The position numbers and the translations under genes were made by a program. DNA of 64,000 nt from Nitrospira sp. BO4 (GTDB taxonomy: Bacteria; Nitrospirota; Nitrospiria; Nitrospirales; Nitrospiraceae): assembly GCA_030144965.1 (NCBI GenBank), contig JAMPUU010000012.1, forward strand, positions 310,001-374,000, in the 5' to 3' direction. Numbering within the stretch: the stretch's first letter is position 1; each line of letters begins with the position of its first letter. Shown here in pieces: positions 37,201 to 45,464 of this stretch. The notes under the pieces were generated by a model, which ran no database searches, was not told the DNA's origin, and was given only the letters and a program-made list of their open reading frames with translations.

Positions 37201-38382
37201 TTGTTGTGCATTCACCGAATCGGTCAGTACGGAAACCATTGATGCACCGGCAGCATCTGCAGGAGGCTTCGATTGAGACTCACCCGGCAACCTGTCTTGC
37301 TCATAAGCCGGAGCAGGATCGGCTACCAGCACAATTGGATCAGACTCTGCTTGTGTTTCCTGGATCTCACCCACTGAATCAGATAGCGAAACAGATGACG
37401 AGGAATCTGCGGAAATACCCTGTCTGGAAGGATTGCTTGTTTCCGCTCCATCCCGAGCGAGTCTAAATTCCTGAGCTGGACTTTCAGTCGGTGCCTCAGG
37501 GGGCACTTCATCGATCCGGATTTCGGCTGGCTGTAGTAGGGGTGGAGCAGAAGGCGATGCGTCTCCCACTAACGAAAACCCCACGTATGCACGATCATCC
37601 GTACTCGCAGGCGAGTCTGAAATGGACCGAGAATCAGCTGAGGCGGCTGCTTCGGTAGAGAATCCGGCCGCATCTGGAGAGTGCTGAACATCCCATGGCA
37701 TGGTCCCGGTCACCGGCTCCGGCATGGGCGAACCGCCCGGACTCTCTGCCGTCGAAGAAAGGGATGGTGCGGCGGCGGTTTCTCCGGTATTGCCAGGCTG
37801 GCGAGCCAACAATTCGCCGGTTTGCGCGTCAAACAAAGACGCGAGACGGAACGCCACGGGACTCGCGGGAGCGAGTTCCCGTATTTTTACATAGAGCTGA
37901 GAGACATGGTGTGGATTTTCAGTATCAGGATCTTCGATCAAGATATCGACAGCCTTGCCATACTCGGCTACGGCCTCGAGGGCATCACCTTTTTCTTGAT
38001 ACAGCGCCCCAAGCTTTTCTAAGAACGGAACACATCGAGGACCTGCCACTAAGTATTCACGAAGCAGAGATTCCGCAAGCCAGTAGTCTTGACGTTCAAA
38101 GGCTTCGTGAATAAGCGAGTCAAAGGCCTGTCTCGCCGGAATGAGACTCCCAAGTCGAAGATGCAGTGTGGCAAAAAGCCGCCTTGCCTCCATGTTCTGC
38201 GGATCGAGTGCGAGTAATTCTTTGAGAGCAGTGGAGGAACGCCCATATTTCCCGGCGTTCATTTGGGTGATGGCCTCTTCGAGGAGCGCGGTCTTCCTGC
38301 TGTAGCCGACCACACCGCGCTTTTGAGCGCGCATGGCCTGAGTTTTATTCGCTTTTAATGGGGGTTTCTTATTCGACAGCAC
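34270..38382 (-). CDS. large TPR / disordered / transmembrane protein
   Basis: 1,370 residues. Residues about 25-190 hold tetratricopeptide repeats (e.g. ALKELLALDPQNMEARRLFA). Residues 190-880 are low-complexity, rich in Pro, Glu, Ser and Gln, with no fold expected. A membrane segment lies near 905-940 (TTLVGLVVLSGALVALGIGV). The last 430 residues are ordered, with NGYLLLLGIEASADQDP and YGSLPKWKEYIHFPASGLMD, and would be on the other side of the membrane from the TPRs. The C-terminal domain is unknown to me. The architecture suggests a trans-envelope scaffold, by inference. Confidence 0.8.
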   Translation of the reverse strand: MLSNKKPPLKANKTQAMRAQKRGVVGYSRKTALLEEAITQMNAGKYGRSSTALKELLALDPQNMEARRLFATLHLRLGSLIPARQAFDSLIHEAFERQDYWLAESLLREYLVAGPRCVPFLEKLGALYQEKGDALEAVAEYGKAVDILIEDPDTENPHHVSQLYVKIRELAPASPVAFRLASLFDAQTGELLARQPGNTGETAAAPSLSSTAESPGGSPMPEPVTGTMPWDVQHSPDAAGFSTEAAASADSRSISDSPASTDDRAYVGFSLVGDASPSAPPLLQPAEIRIDEVPPEAPTESPAQEFRLARDGAETSNPSRQGISADSSSSVSLSDSVGEIQETQAESDPIVLVADPAPAYEQDRLPGESQSKPPADAAGASMVSVLTDSVNAQQSPISTSVDVPHDDNTPSPRVEGVPPSLETGPLTSEPIQPQKTAGFSSPQPIETDSHELLAETPSGIGNSSSPAPASENEISEPWKQPGFSWASVFNSAWNFGKDDSPKTSQPELVPASAEEATAQVPTVSSLQEPLLENPSVEIPEDKREPLLEDKPASEFTIVPMPWDQVQESVITIPPAQTDQVIAENVEPTVDRSAEVAEQDMVPTVGESQPEPLSQASPVAETDSFSIGQAPQALVSPEPDIPAGDVGLALVQTEGEQSTFVEPAQLAVAEAPAMEEPISETSVSEPVPPMFADKPIADNVAVPPEEPHSESPDALLKMEEVPTVAPPDSLQESSVEPPTHSLQPADEITDKDTDKIQSSPSALKKQAAWEPLPERAVFPPVTKEATENQPQESPPQEAAFVEARMPIPEPAPRQEEYVRTEEAIRFVEQPSVASVVHAASPLSGPVEVGRPMSAAASAVDVLFESSRNVRKAETRERPAEPKPNRKLGSTLSRIRIAIAGFVSSCFSTTRAIVTTLVGLVVLSGALVALGIGVVAVTWLIMEEAPSPGYHSLTTTPQRTLSDYKKNGYLLLLGIEASADQDPVQAGFDRKPDVKSGETALACFGNSGSKSMDGSNASASVIRGWFRSSDPINQFKSRQETIKGWVGQNQLALNRYDQWKKLPFEDWGYGQTVTPPCAAIVFAHQLNLADGFVQSTDVGVDRLETDMEAWRIVLGQAKTLPVKMLALQAINDDILVASGLLVRSDFDGKYLGRVTKFLRPLDQGELSMRWPMQSELVSASKTYDAQLKAERAEEQAAHAMVASALPLPKQRRLNDYAEYYEASYKAAGEGRYGSLPKWKEYIHFPASGLMDYFTNPIENVVGLEPLAPWDLYNGFVVDTDAHLRLASLQAWLRRGPADGDLLARMAKAGQNFYDPYTGLPMLVNMKKGVFYSVGHDGKDQDADPQSDVVVGIPVAHSTVPPTKSSTSSSKSR

Positions 38383-38785
38383 AGTACAACCTTAGCAGAT
38401 TTCGGCGCTGTGGGAGCCTGCAACGGCGACCTGATCCGCTACTCTAAGCTCTCGGAACTGGCTGTTCGCCCAGGCAAACTTGGGAAGAGAATGCAATCTA
38501 GGTGCCTTACGGCTTCAATAAGCCACGCAGAAAATCTTTTTAAAATTAATGGTTTATGTCTTGACTCTTCCATGCATTTGCATCACCCATCCATTATTGG
38601 ACGGTCCCGACTTTGTGAAGAAGGGAAGCGCAAGGCTTCGGATACAACATCGAACGAAGCAGATCAATCAATGATGAAGCCACCATACAAGCGCAGTGCT
38701 GCAAAACAATGGATCTCGGTCTGCGTTCCAGACGTCGAGCCGACTTGTAGGTACATCATCGCCGTCCTAGAGCGTGGATAAGGTT
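38383..38785. other. intergenic region, no convincing gene
   Basis: A plus-strand frame (38410-38781) is open but its translation has no family signal, ribosome site or domain character. An AT-rich stretch at about 38530-38570 may hold the promoter of the large TPR gene on the minus strand. Confidence 0.45.
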
Positions 38786-39169
38786 TTAGGTACAGGCTCG
38801 GTAGTCATCACACGGTTCAGAGGTCAATCGTGGCCCAATTTCGAAAATATACCCTGGAACAAACGTTTCTTCTCGCTGATGACAATCTCTGGCCAAAACC
38901 TTTCCACATCGAAGGCAATGTTGAATTCCCTCCCATGAGACATCCCCGATAAGATGCTGAGTAGGTATCTGGGGCTCGCTTGTGCTGTCCGGCATCAGAA
39001 CATGGCGTACTTCGAGCATGAGGCGCCAAGCATGATCTGGTGACGGAAGCTCTGCCCCATCCAAAACGAGGACCAAGAGCCCCAAGGCGCGTATTGGGTC
39101 ACCCTTCGCCTCATGAAGCAGTTGCTGAGTAAATGCCGCAACTTTATCCTGTATGGCCCTAGGATCCAT
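38786..39169 (-). CDS. hypothetical small protein
   Basis: 127 residues from ATG 39169 (frame open to 39190). It starts MDPRAIQDKVAAFTQQLLHE and has a C-terminal CxxC (HCLRCGKVLARDCHQ). Composition is soluble, helical at the N-terminus. No family recognised. It faces away from the secretin gene, leaving about 270 nt for promoters of both. Confidence 0.5.
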   Translation of the reverse strand: MDPRAIQDKVAAFTQQLLHEAKGDPIRALGLLVLVLDGAELPSPDHAWRLMLEVRHVLMPDSTSEPQIPTQHLIGDVSWEGIQHCLRCGKVLARDCHQREETFVPGYIFEIGPRLTSEPCDDYRACT

Positions 39170-39436
39170 CGTTGGACTCGCCCCCTTCACCTCTCCTATC
39201 GGCTATTTTGTGGAAGGAATTAACAGGCATGGAAACCGGCCTGTCCCTCACCCCGTGCGCCGTTGCCGGGACTATGGAGAGCATTAAAAGACGTTCAAGT
39301 CGTCGGGAACTATGGCAGAATCCGCAAGACAATCATTGAGTAAGAATCCTTTCCATTCGCAGTTTTGCCTCAGATCCTCCCTCAAAAAATTGCATCCTGG
39401 TTGTGTCATTCGATATGCCTATGATACGGTCAAACT

Positions 39437-41065
39437 TTGTTATCTGACTCAGCTGATATCACGGAATCACTAACCACCACCGTGCTACATCGTTCAAGCT
39501 TGAAACGTGCATTGGGAACGACCAGGGGATTTGGAATCTGCCTGGCCTTGTTCCTCCTATTCCCTTTCGTCTTCCCTTCTGATCTTTTTTCGCAAGGAAC
39601 AGGAGCTCAATCGACCAAAGTCGCCCTTGATTTCAACGATGTTGATATCCCCGTTTTTGTTCGTTTTATCAGCGAGCTCACCGGAAAAAACTTTGTGTTG
39701 GATGAAACCATCAAGAAACAAGGGGGGAAGATTTCGGTCTTCTCACCCAGCAAAGTTTCCGCAGATCAGGCGTTTAACATGTTTGTGGCCGCATTAGAAG
39801 CAGCCCGCATGGCCGTTGTCCCCAAAGGAGGAAACCTCTATCAGATCGTGCCGATGGGCGACCTTCCCCCCGAACGCGGCGTGTTTGTGTATAAGCTCAA
39901 ACATGCCAATGCGACAGACCTGGCTGCGGTGCTGACAAATCTGGTGGCTCGCTCACAAACCGTTGCACAAGTCACTCCTGGCGTTCGGCCTCCGATCAGG
40001 CCCCTGACGGAATTTGAAGCCCCCGTTCAAGTGTTTGCCGATAAGGCAACAAACTCTATCGTCATCAGCTCGACCAAAGCCGCCTGGAGTCGTCTTCAAA
40101 CCGTGATTCGTGATTTAGACATACGGCGTAAGCAGGTCTTTGTGGAGGCAGTTATTTTGGAGGTTCAGGTTGACCGCCTGCGACAAATCGGCACTGACCC
40201 CACGCAAGTTCTGGGTGCAGGGAAGTCAGGATTTTTGCAGGGAATCGGCGGATTCAACAGGACACCCGAAGACCTTGCCACCGTGGCCCAGGCCATCAGT
40301 GGGGTTGCTGCGGGCGGGGCCACCGGTGGCGCAGTTACCGTGTTAAACACGATCAACGTCCGAGCCTTCTTAAACTTACTGATGAACCTAACCGATACGA
40401 ATGTTCTGTCCACACCTCAAGTCCTCGCCGCCGACAATCAAAAAGCCAAGATTGTCGTCGGTGAGAATCGTCCATTCCCGACCGGGCAAGCTCAGGGCAT
40501 CACCGGTGGAACCCTCGTAACAATTGAACGAAAAGATGTCGGCGTGACGTTAGAGTTGACTCCGCAGGTGCTTGAAGATGACTTGATTCGCCTTGAAATC
40601 AAGCAAGAGATTACGGCCATCGCAGAAAATGTAGCTCAGACGATTGGGTCTGGTACGGCATCTATCCCCGTTGGACCCACCACGACGAAGCGATCCATGG
40701 AAACAACAACGATTGCCCAGGACAAACAGACACTCGTGGTTGGAGGGCTGGTACGTGATAACGTCACGCTCAGCGAAAAGAAGATTCCTCTCCTAGGAGA
40801 TATTCCTTGGTTAGGTTGGCTGTTTAAATCCCAGTCTCGCCAAACTGAGAAGCTTAATCTTCTCGTCTTTCTTACTCCCCATCTTGTTCGGGACGATGCG
40901 GATATGATCGAATTGAACGCCAGAAAAGCTAAAGAAGTCAATATCTTACAACGAGATAACCGCATTGAGGAACCTACAAAACTCAAGCAGGATGTGATTG
41001 AACGTCTGGAACTTTCTCCGACAGTCCCCCCTCCCTCGCCTGCTGAAGGGCCCAACAAGCCATAA
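39437..41065 (+). CDS. secretin-type outer membrane protein (GspD/PilQ-like)
   Basis: 542 residues from a TTG at 39437; the true start may be later, before the signal-like segment CLALFLLFPFVFPSDLFSQ. An N0-like domain (VALDFNDVDIPVFVRFISEL) and one N-domain precede the secretin core, which contains VEAVILEVQVD, the LSTPQVLAADNQKAKIVVGE block and LVVGGLVRDNVTLSEKKIPLLGDIPWLGWLF, the secretin signature. It would form the outer-membrane ring of a type II secretion or type IV pilus system. No other secretion gene is in the window, and the next gene encodes PilZ, so the rest of the machine is elsewhere. Confidence 0.92.
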   Translation: MLSDSADITESLTTTVLHRSSLKRALGTTRGFGICLALFLLFPFVFPSDLFSQGTGAQSTKVALDFNDVDIPVFVRFISELTGKNFVLDETIKKQGGKISVFSPSKVSADQAFNMFVAALEAARMAVVPKGGNLYQIVPMGDLPPERGVFVYKLKHANATDLAAVLTNLVARSQTVAQVTPGVRPPIRPLTEFEAPVQVFADKATNSIVISSTKAAWSRLQTVIRDLDIRRKQVFVEAVILEVQVDRLRQIGTDPTQVLGAGKSGFLQGIGGFNRTPEDLATVAQAISGVAAGGATGGAVTVLNTINVRAFLNLLMNLTDTNVLSTPQVLAADNQKAKIVVGENRPFPTGQAQGITGGTLVTIERKDVGVTLELTPQVLEDDLIRLEIKQEITAIAENVAQTIGSGTASIPVGPTTTKRSMETTTIAQDKQTLVVGGLVRDNVTLSEKKIPLLGDIPWLGWLFKSQSRQTEKLNLLVFLTPHLVRDDADMIELNARKAKEVNILQRDNRIEEPTKLKQDVIERLELSPTVPPPSPAEGPNKP

Positions 41066-41274
41066 CACTGACGAATCTTGGCTGCCAAGTGAGTGCGAGA
41101 CAGAGGCATTCTCTTGGAGGCTGACCAGCTACTGACCGGAGCGTCCTCCTGGTTTTCAAGAACATTGCGGGAATTGTTGCACTGCCTACTTCGTATGCCC
41201 TTAGGCCCCTCCTCCGAGGAATGGCCCCATTCCATCCCTCTCGATAGACTCCGTACCTAACGGAGGGTATTGGA

Positions 41275-41628
41275 ATGGTGGACACAACTGTCAACTGGCG
41301 AATACATCCTCGGCTTCCTGTGGCATATCCTGTGATATTTGGAGGCGCCCCATTTGTAGGAGAGGGGACTGTCTCCGACCTTTCCCTTTCCGGCTGTGCA
41401 GTGACCTGTGATCGGACAGTCCTGTCCGGGAGCTATATTAAACTGAGCGTCCTCTTACCCGATCCAGCCTCTTCTCTATTTATCGAGTTGGGAAAGATCC
41501 GCTGGGTTCGCGAAAATACCTTCGGCGTGGAGTTCATTCGCTTGCCGACCATCGCCCGTCACCGACTTGATCGAGTGATGACTGGAGGGCTGGCCACAGA
41601 TCAAAACCTCCTCCCAGCGTTGACCTAA
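41275..41628 (+). CDS. PilZ domain protein
   Basis: 117 residues with a GGAGGG ribosome site. NWRIHPRLPVAYPV corresponds to the RxxxR c-di-GMP-binding loop (R..PR) and VSDLSLSGCAV to the second half of the site (D/NxSxxG). It is a single-domain PilZ receptor for cyclic di-GMP. Its position after a secretin gene suggests control of pilus or secretion function, by inference. Confidence 0.88.
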   Translation: MVDTTVNWRIHPRLPVAYPVIFGGAPFVGEGTVSDLSLSGCAVTCDRTVLSGSYIKLSVLLPDPASSLFIELGKIRWVRENTFGVEFIRLPTIARHRLDRVMTGGLATDQNLLPALT

Positions 41629-41764
41629 CCATCAAGTCTTGCTTCCAAATACTCCTCACAAACATCCCGCATTTCGGCGTGCCGCCTCTCAGAAATCCAT
41701 GATTCAATCCATACCGCATGGTACAGTGAAGGCGGATACTGGATTTTGAAGATTGGCGGCCGGT

Positions 41765-42967
41765 ATGAAATCGATGCACAACCTTCCTTTCAATCTCTCC
41801 GATTACGACATTTCGCCGGAGCGAGGCTTTCTTCCCGAAGATCCTCTTAAGGACCTTCCTAACTCTCCTGAGATAAACTTTGTCGGTGAGGAATTACCGA
41901 AGCTGCTCGTTGCGCGAGCAGTTCGGCGATTCATCGACGAGCAATTTCAGCAGAGCCCAGTCATTCCCCAGACATGGCAACGTGAACATTATAAGGCCGC
42001 GATGCGGATTCTTTCGTTCGCAAGTCATGCCTATGTGTGGGAAATTCCGGATCGACCGGCTCCGATATTACCCCCCCAATTAGCGCAATCCTGGTTTGAG
42101 GTCGCCCAGAAGCTCGGCCGGCCACCGGTACTATCGTACGCGTCTTATGCCCTCGACAACTGGCGAAGGCTCGATCCTGAAAAGCCGATCCAACTCGATA
42201 ACATCGTCTTGTTACAGAATTTTCTCGGCGGTCAGGACGAAGAATGGTTTGTCGTTGTCCATATCCAAATCGAACAACAAGCCGGCTTAGCATTGGCTGG
42301 ACTTCTTCTCGCGATGCGAAGCGCAGTTGAGGACAAGGAAGACGAAGTCTTGTCGGGCCTTCAATCGCTAGCGACAGCCCAAACCGCCATGCGCGATACG
42401 CTGATCAGGATGAAAGAGCGCTGCGATCCCTATGTTTACTATACGCGTGTGCGACCCTACATCCATGGGTGGAAGAACAGTCCTGCCTTGCCATCCGGTC
42501 TCGTATACCAGGGCGTCGCAGCCTTTAACGGTACCCCGCAGCAATTTCGCGGTGAAACCGGCGCACAAAGCTCTATCGTGCCCTGCCTTGACGCCGGGCT
42601 GGGTATCGTTCACGCCCCGGGTCTTCTGACTCTGTATCTGCAAGAAATGCGTGAGTACATGCCTCCGCGTCATCGGGCATTCCTGGAAGCATTGGAGCAA
42701 GCCACCGATGATCTGGGCCGGCCGGTGCTCCTCGGTTACGTTCGGGATCGAAAGCACCGACATCCTGCTCTCTGGGCCGCTTACCGAATCTGCATCGAAC
42801 TTCTCGCGCAGTTTCGCGAGATCCATATCGGATATGCCGATAGCTACATCCATCGCCAGCACCAATCGCACACGAGCAATCCCACCGCCGTGGGAACAGG
42901 CGGCACGCCCTTCATGGCGTACCTACAAAAGCATCTCGACGAGACACGGCAGGTCTTGGTTGAGTAA
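41765..42967 (+). CDS. indoleamine 2,3-dioxygenase-like haem protein
   Basis: 400 residues from ATG 41765 (frame open to a TTG at 41753). The sequence follows the indoleamine 2,3-dioxygenase family throughout: RPYIHGWKNSPALPSGLVYQ, then QQFRGETGAQSSIVPCLDAGLGI with the family RGxTGAQSS motif, EMREYMPPRHRAFLE, and FREIHIGYADSYIHRQ, whose histidine fits the haem ligand, followed by HTS and GTGGTPFMAYLQKHLDETR. It would open the indole ring of tryptophan with O2. No kynurenine-pathway gene is adjacent; the next gene downstream, 5 nt away, is the interrupted DUF72 gene. Confidence 0.88.
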   Translation: MKSMHNLPFNLSDYDISPERGFLPEDPLKDLPNSPEINFVGEELPKLLVARAVRRFIDEQFQQSPVIPQTWQREHYKAAMRILSFASHAYVWEIPDRPAPILPPQLAQSWFEVAQKLGRPPVLSYASYALDNWRRLDPEKPIQLDNIVLLQNFLGGQDEEWFVVVHIQIEQQAGLALAGLLLAMRSAVEDKEDEVLSGLQSLATAQTAMRDTLIRMKERCDPYVYYTRVRPYIHGWKNSPALPSGLVYQGVAAFNGTPQQFRGETGAQSSIVPCLDAGLGIVHAPGLLTLYLQEMREYMPPRHRAFLEALEQATDDLGRPVLLGYVRDRKHRHPALWAAYRICIELLAQFREIHIGYADSYIHRQHQSHTSNPTAVGTGGTPFMAYLQKHLDETRQVLVE

Positions 42968-42972
42968 TCGGT

Positions 42973-43416
42973 ATGCCCAAGATCTCCATCGGCCTGTCCG
43001 GTTATTCCTATAAAGCATGGCAAGGTTTACACAGGTTTTATCCACCGGATATCAAGCCCGCTGAATTTCTCCGCTACTATGCTTCTCGGTACTCGACCGT
43101 TGAACTCGACGGTGTCTGGTACAGGCTCCCAACCGAGAAGACAGTAGAGACCTGGTCTCAAATAGCACCACCGGATTTTATTTACGCTCCGAAAGCACAT
43201 CGAGAGATCACACACATCCGCCGCCTGAAACCTGAAGGATTGACGACGCTGAACGCGATGCTTCAACGACTCGAACCGCTTCGTGAGATGGGCAAGCTGG
43301 GTCCGATCCTGCTCCAGCTGCCTCCTAACTTGAAGCGCGATGACGGACGGTTGGAGACGTTTCTCGAATCTCTGCCAACCACACATCGGTGGGCCATAGA
43401 ATCTACCGCCTTGTGA
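42973..43416 (+). pseudogene. DUF72 protein, 5' part (interrupted by the island)
   Basis: The first 143 residues are a normal DUF72 N-terminal half (ISIGLSGYSYKAWQGLHRFYP; LKPEGLTTLNAML; GPILLQLPPNLKRD). At TTHRWAIE the frame runs out of the 25-bp junction sequence and ends after four foreign residues. Full DUF72 proteins have about 240-300 residues. The missing half lies at 59690-60057 and begins with the same TTHRWAIE. Whether the truncated product is stable is unknown. Confidence 0.9.
43378..43402 (+). repeat. attL-like direct repeat
   Basis: 25 bp, of which the first 17 (ACCACACATCGGTGGGC) are identical to 59692-59708 and the last 7 (ATAGAAT) also match, with one C/T difference between. 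CCAC and GTGG form small inverted arms around ACATCG, the layout of a tyrosine-recombinase core. It lies inside the DUF72 reading frame (TTHRWAIE). Confidence 0.88.
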
Positions 43417-43437
43417 CCCACCAAATAAATTAACAAC

Positions 43438-44124
43438 TTAGGCGGATACCAGCGTGGTCAGATGTTCAGAATGGAGAGTTGGTGTTAACCCGGGGTTATT
43501 CCGATCCCCGGCATCGAGGATATTGACCCTGTGGACCTGTCCACTGGGAATCCAGCGAGCATAGTACTTCAATGTCATTGTCGGTTTGGCGTGTCCTAAC
43601 TGATGGCTTACATACAGCAGTGGAATATTCGAGGAGAGCAGTAAGGACGCAAAGGTGTGCCGAAGGTCATAGACACGGAATCTCGGCAATCCCGCTGCAT
43701 CCAATACGCGATGAAACGTCCGTACTACATGGGATTCATCAAGCAGCGTTCCTGCCTTTGAGGGGAACAACCACAGAGATTCTCTACCCTGTGCTATGTC
43801 CTCAACATGCCGCAGGGTGAGATATGTTTTTAGATCGGATAATAATCCATCACTAAGATCTACCCAGCGTGTCTCGCCAGTCTTCGTACTCTTAATTGCA
43901 CCGCTAAGAGTAGCCGCGCGTTCAACGCGTAACCGCCTTGCCATGAAATCAATATCTCCGACCTGTAAGGCCCGTCCTTCACTGGGGCGAAGTCCTGCCT
44001 TTAGATAGGTGGAGAGCAACATGGAATAAGCAGGGGAAAGAAGTCCACTCGACTCCAGTTCCCGAAGTTTTGATTCAAACGCCTGCTTCTGCTCCCATGT
44101 CAGTGGGGATAAATCGGGTTGCAT
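43438..44124 (-). CDS. tyrosine integrase, C-terminal catalytic part
   Basis: 228 residues. It has the phage-integrase catalytic residues: Arg in GLRPSEGRAL, the YDLRHTFASLL box (Tyr in place of the usual first His), LGHA and the tyrosine in LKYYARWIP. Its N-terminal half is encoded by the overlapping frame at 44100-44717, shifted by one base. ATG 44124 might allow separate translation; otherwise the product exists only if ribosomes shift frame. The gene ends 35 nt from the attL core. Confidence 0.85.
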   Translation of the reverse strand: MQPDLSPLTWEQKQAFESKLRELESSGLLSPAYSMLLSTYLKAGLRPSEGRALQVGDIDFMARRLRVERAATLSGAIKSTKTGETRWVDLSDGLLSDLKTYLTLRHVEDIAQGRESLWLFPSKAGTLLDESHVVRTFHRVLDAAGLPRFRVYDLRHTFASLLLSSNIPLLYVSHQLGHAKPTMTLKYYARWIPSGQVHRVNILDAGDRNNPGLTPTLHSEHLTTLVSA

Positions 44125-44717
44125 GTTCTGACTAGCTCGTCATTTTTCCTGCGTTGCCCCAAAATTGGATTAGTCGTAATCATCCCATCCTCGGCGGCAT
44201 CGGTTAGCATAGTCGATATAACGGCCCTTATCATCCGAACCGTATTGGACGACAATCCATCTTGTTGCTTTTGGTTTAACAGAGTACGAATATCGGCCCA
44301 TGTGAGGGAGGGTAACGTTCGATCTCCCAATGAGGGAAGGACATACAATTCAAGCGTCTGTCGATAGTTGGCTAACGTCTTAACCGCCAAGAACTTCGTG
44401 GCGGTTTCCAGCCACTGGTGGGCGTATTCCTTCAAAGACAAATTGACCACTGGTCGTTCAGTGACGAGCGGTTGCCCTTCAAGAAGCTGGCCTTTGATTA
44501 TGGCTTCCTGCTGACGTGCGATGCCCTTGTTGTCACAGGGAACCCGCCATCGCTTAAGTTTTGCCCCTGGTCCCTTGGCGCTGAGAGTGCGAGTATTAGC
44601 GGTCTCTTGAACATAAAATTCTACATAGTATGACCACACCTTCGGACAGGGACAGCTAAGACCCTCGCGCCCACGTTCACAGCGCCTACTGCATTTGCCT
44701 CGTCTGGTCAGTCCCAT
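44100..44717 (-). CDS. tyrosine integrase, N-terminal part (frameshifted)
   Basis: 205 residues with the SAM-like core-binding domain (LKEYAHQWLETATKFLAVKT; ADIRTLLNQKQQDGLSSNTV; NPILGQ), preceded by a cysteine-rich N-terminus (CSRRCERGREGLSCPCPKVW) likely to bind metal or the arm sites. It ends at a TGA at 44100, 24 codons after the frame should continue into the catalytic part. The junction contains a run of A (GGAAAAATGAC). Either a mutation has split the gene or a -1 shift joins the parts. Confidence 0.82.
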   Translation of the reverse strand: MGLTRRGKCSRRCERGREGLSCPCPKVWSYYVEFYVQETANTRTLSAKGPGAKLKRWRVPCDNKGIARQQEAIIKGQLLEGQPLVTERPVVNLSLKEYAHQWLETATKFLAVKTLANYRQTLELYVLPSLGDRTLPSLTWADIRTLLNQKQQDGLSSNTVRMIRAVISTMLTDAAEDGMITTNPILGQRRKNDELVRTCNPIYPH

Positions 44718-44722
44718 AGAGA

Positions 44723-44935
44723 CTACCTACCTTTCTGTGGCTTCTTGGCCACACCTATAAGTTGATTGGGAGTGATATTTAGTGCCTGACCCAGCTTGAG
44801 GAGTGTTGAAAGCTGCGGATCAAGATTCCCTGCTTCTAGCCTGGCGATTGAGACGTAATGCACTCCTGAAAGGTCTCCAAGCTGTTTGAGGGTCATTCCC
44901 CGCTTCTTTCGCCACTCCCTTAGCCGCGTCGTCAT
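44723..44935 (-). CDS. XRE-family HTH regulator
   Basis: 70 residues, essentially one Cro/C1-type helix-turn-helix (GMTLKQLGDLSGVHYVSIAR then LEAGNLDPQLSTLLKLGQAL). It ends just before the integrase gene and begins 32 nt after the excisionase stop. Expected to repress integration/excision or the ATPase operon. Confidence 0.9.
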   Translation of the reverse strand: MTTRLREWRKKRGMTLKQLGDLSGVHYVSIARLEAGNLDPQLSTLLKLGQALNITPNQLIGVAKKPQKGR

Positions 44936-44967
44936 TGGCCGAGTTTAGCTTTAGAGCTAAACTAGTG

Positions 44968-45177
44968 TCAACCCCATTTTGGCACCGGCATGACCGTCTG
45001 TTGCTTGATCCACTTATCCAGCGTCGCTAGGTCAAACTTGGTCAGGCGACCGACCTTCACATGGGGAATCCGTCGTTGGCTGGTCATTGTGTAGAGGGTA
45101 TGGACTGATAAGCCGGTATATTGTGCGGCTTCACGTATCGTCAGCAGTCTTCGAGTTATAGATGTGTCACAAGTCAT
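44968..45177 (-). CDS. excisionase / MerR-like helix-turn-helix protein
   Basis: 69 residues from ATG 45177. LLTIREAAQYTGLSVHTLYT, RIPHVKVGRLTKFDLATLDK and W are the winged-helix excisionase (HTH_17) pattern. The frame is open to 45291 but the extra residues are not helical or conserved-looking. Its place between the integrase and the replication-like ATPase fits a directionality factor for the island. Confidence 0.85.
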   Translation of the reverse strand: MTCDTSITRRLLTIREAAQYTGLSVHTLYTMTSQRRIPHVKVGRLTKFDLATLDKWIKQQTVMPVPKWG

Positions 45178-45464
45178 TGATTTTCCTTTCTTATTGTGAG
45201 CATCCCCACAATCTATTGAAATTACAGGGATCCCATTTCCCCTTTTGTAATATTCAGAGCCAGGGGGTAAACGCATCATTTCAAGGCTCATTGATGGAGT
45301 TATTAGCCATATTTCTAGGACTGTGCCTCATATTCTTAGATCCCAAGCCATTGTCAGAGGAAAGGGAGGATGTTTTTCGTACTTGTCAACGTGCTTTTCC
45401 CCCCTCTCCTCGATGACAATCGATTCATCCATGCCCTCTCCTCAGAGTTGCTACCTGGACGAAT

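Noticed and set aside
39380-39436. Sigma-70-type promoter before the secretin (TTGCAT..TATGAT)
   Set aside because: Spacing of about 24 is too long; other pairings are weak.
43378-43402. tRNA gene as integration target
   Set aside because: No cloverleaf at either junction; the repeat lies in the DUF72 coding sequence.
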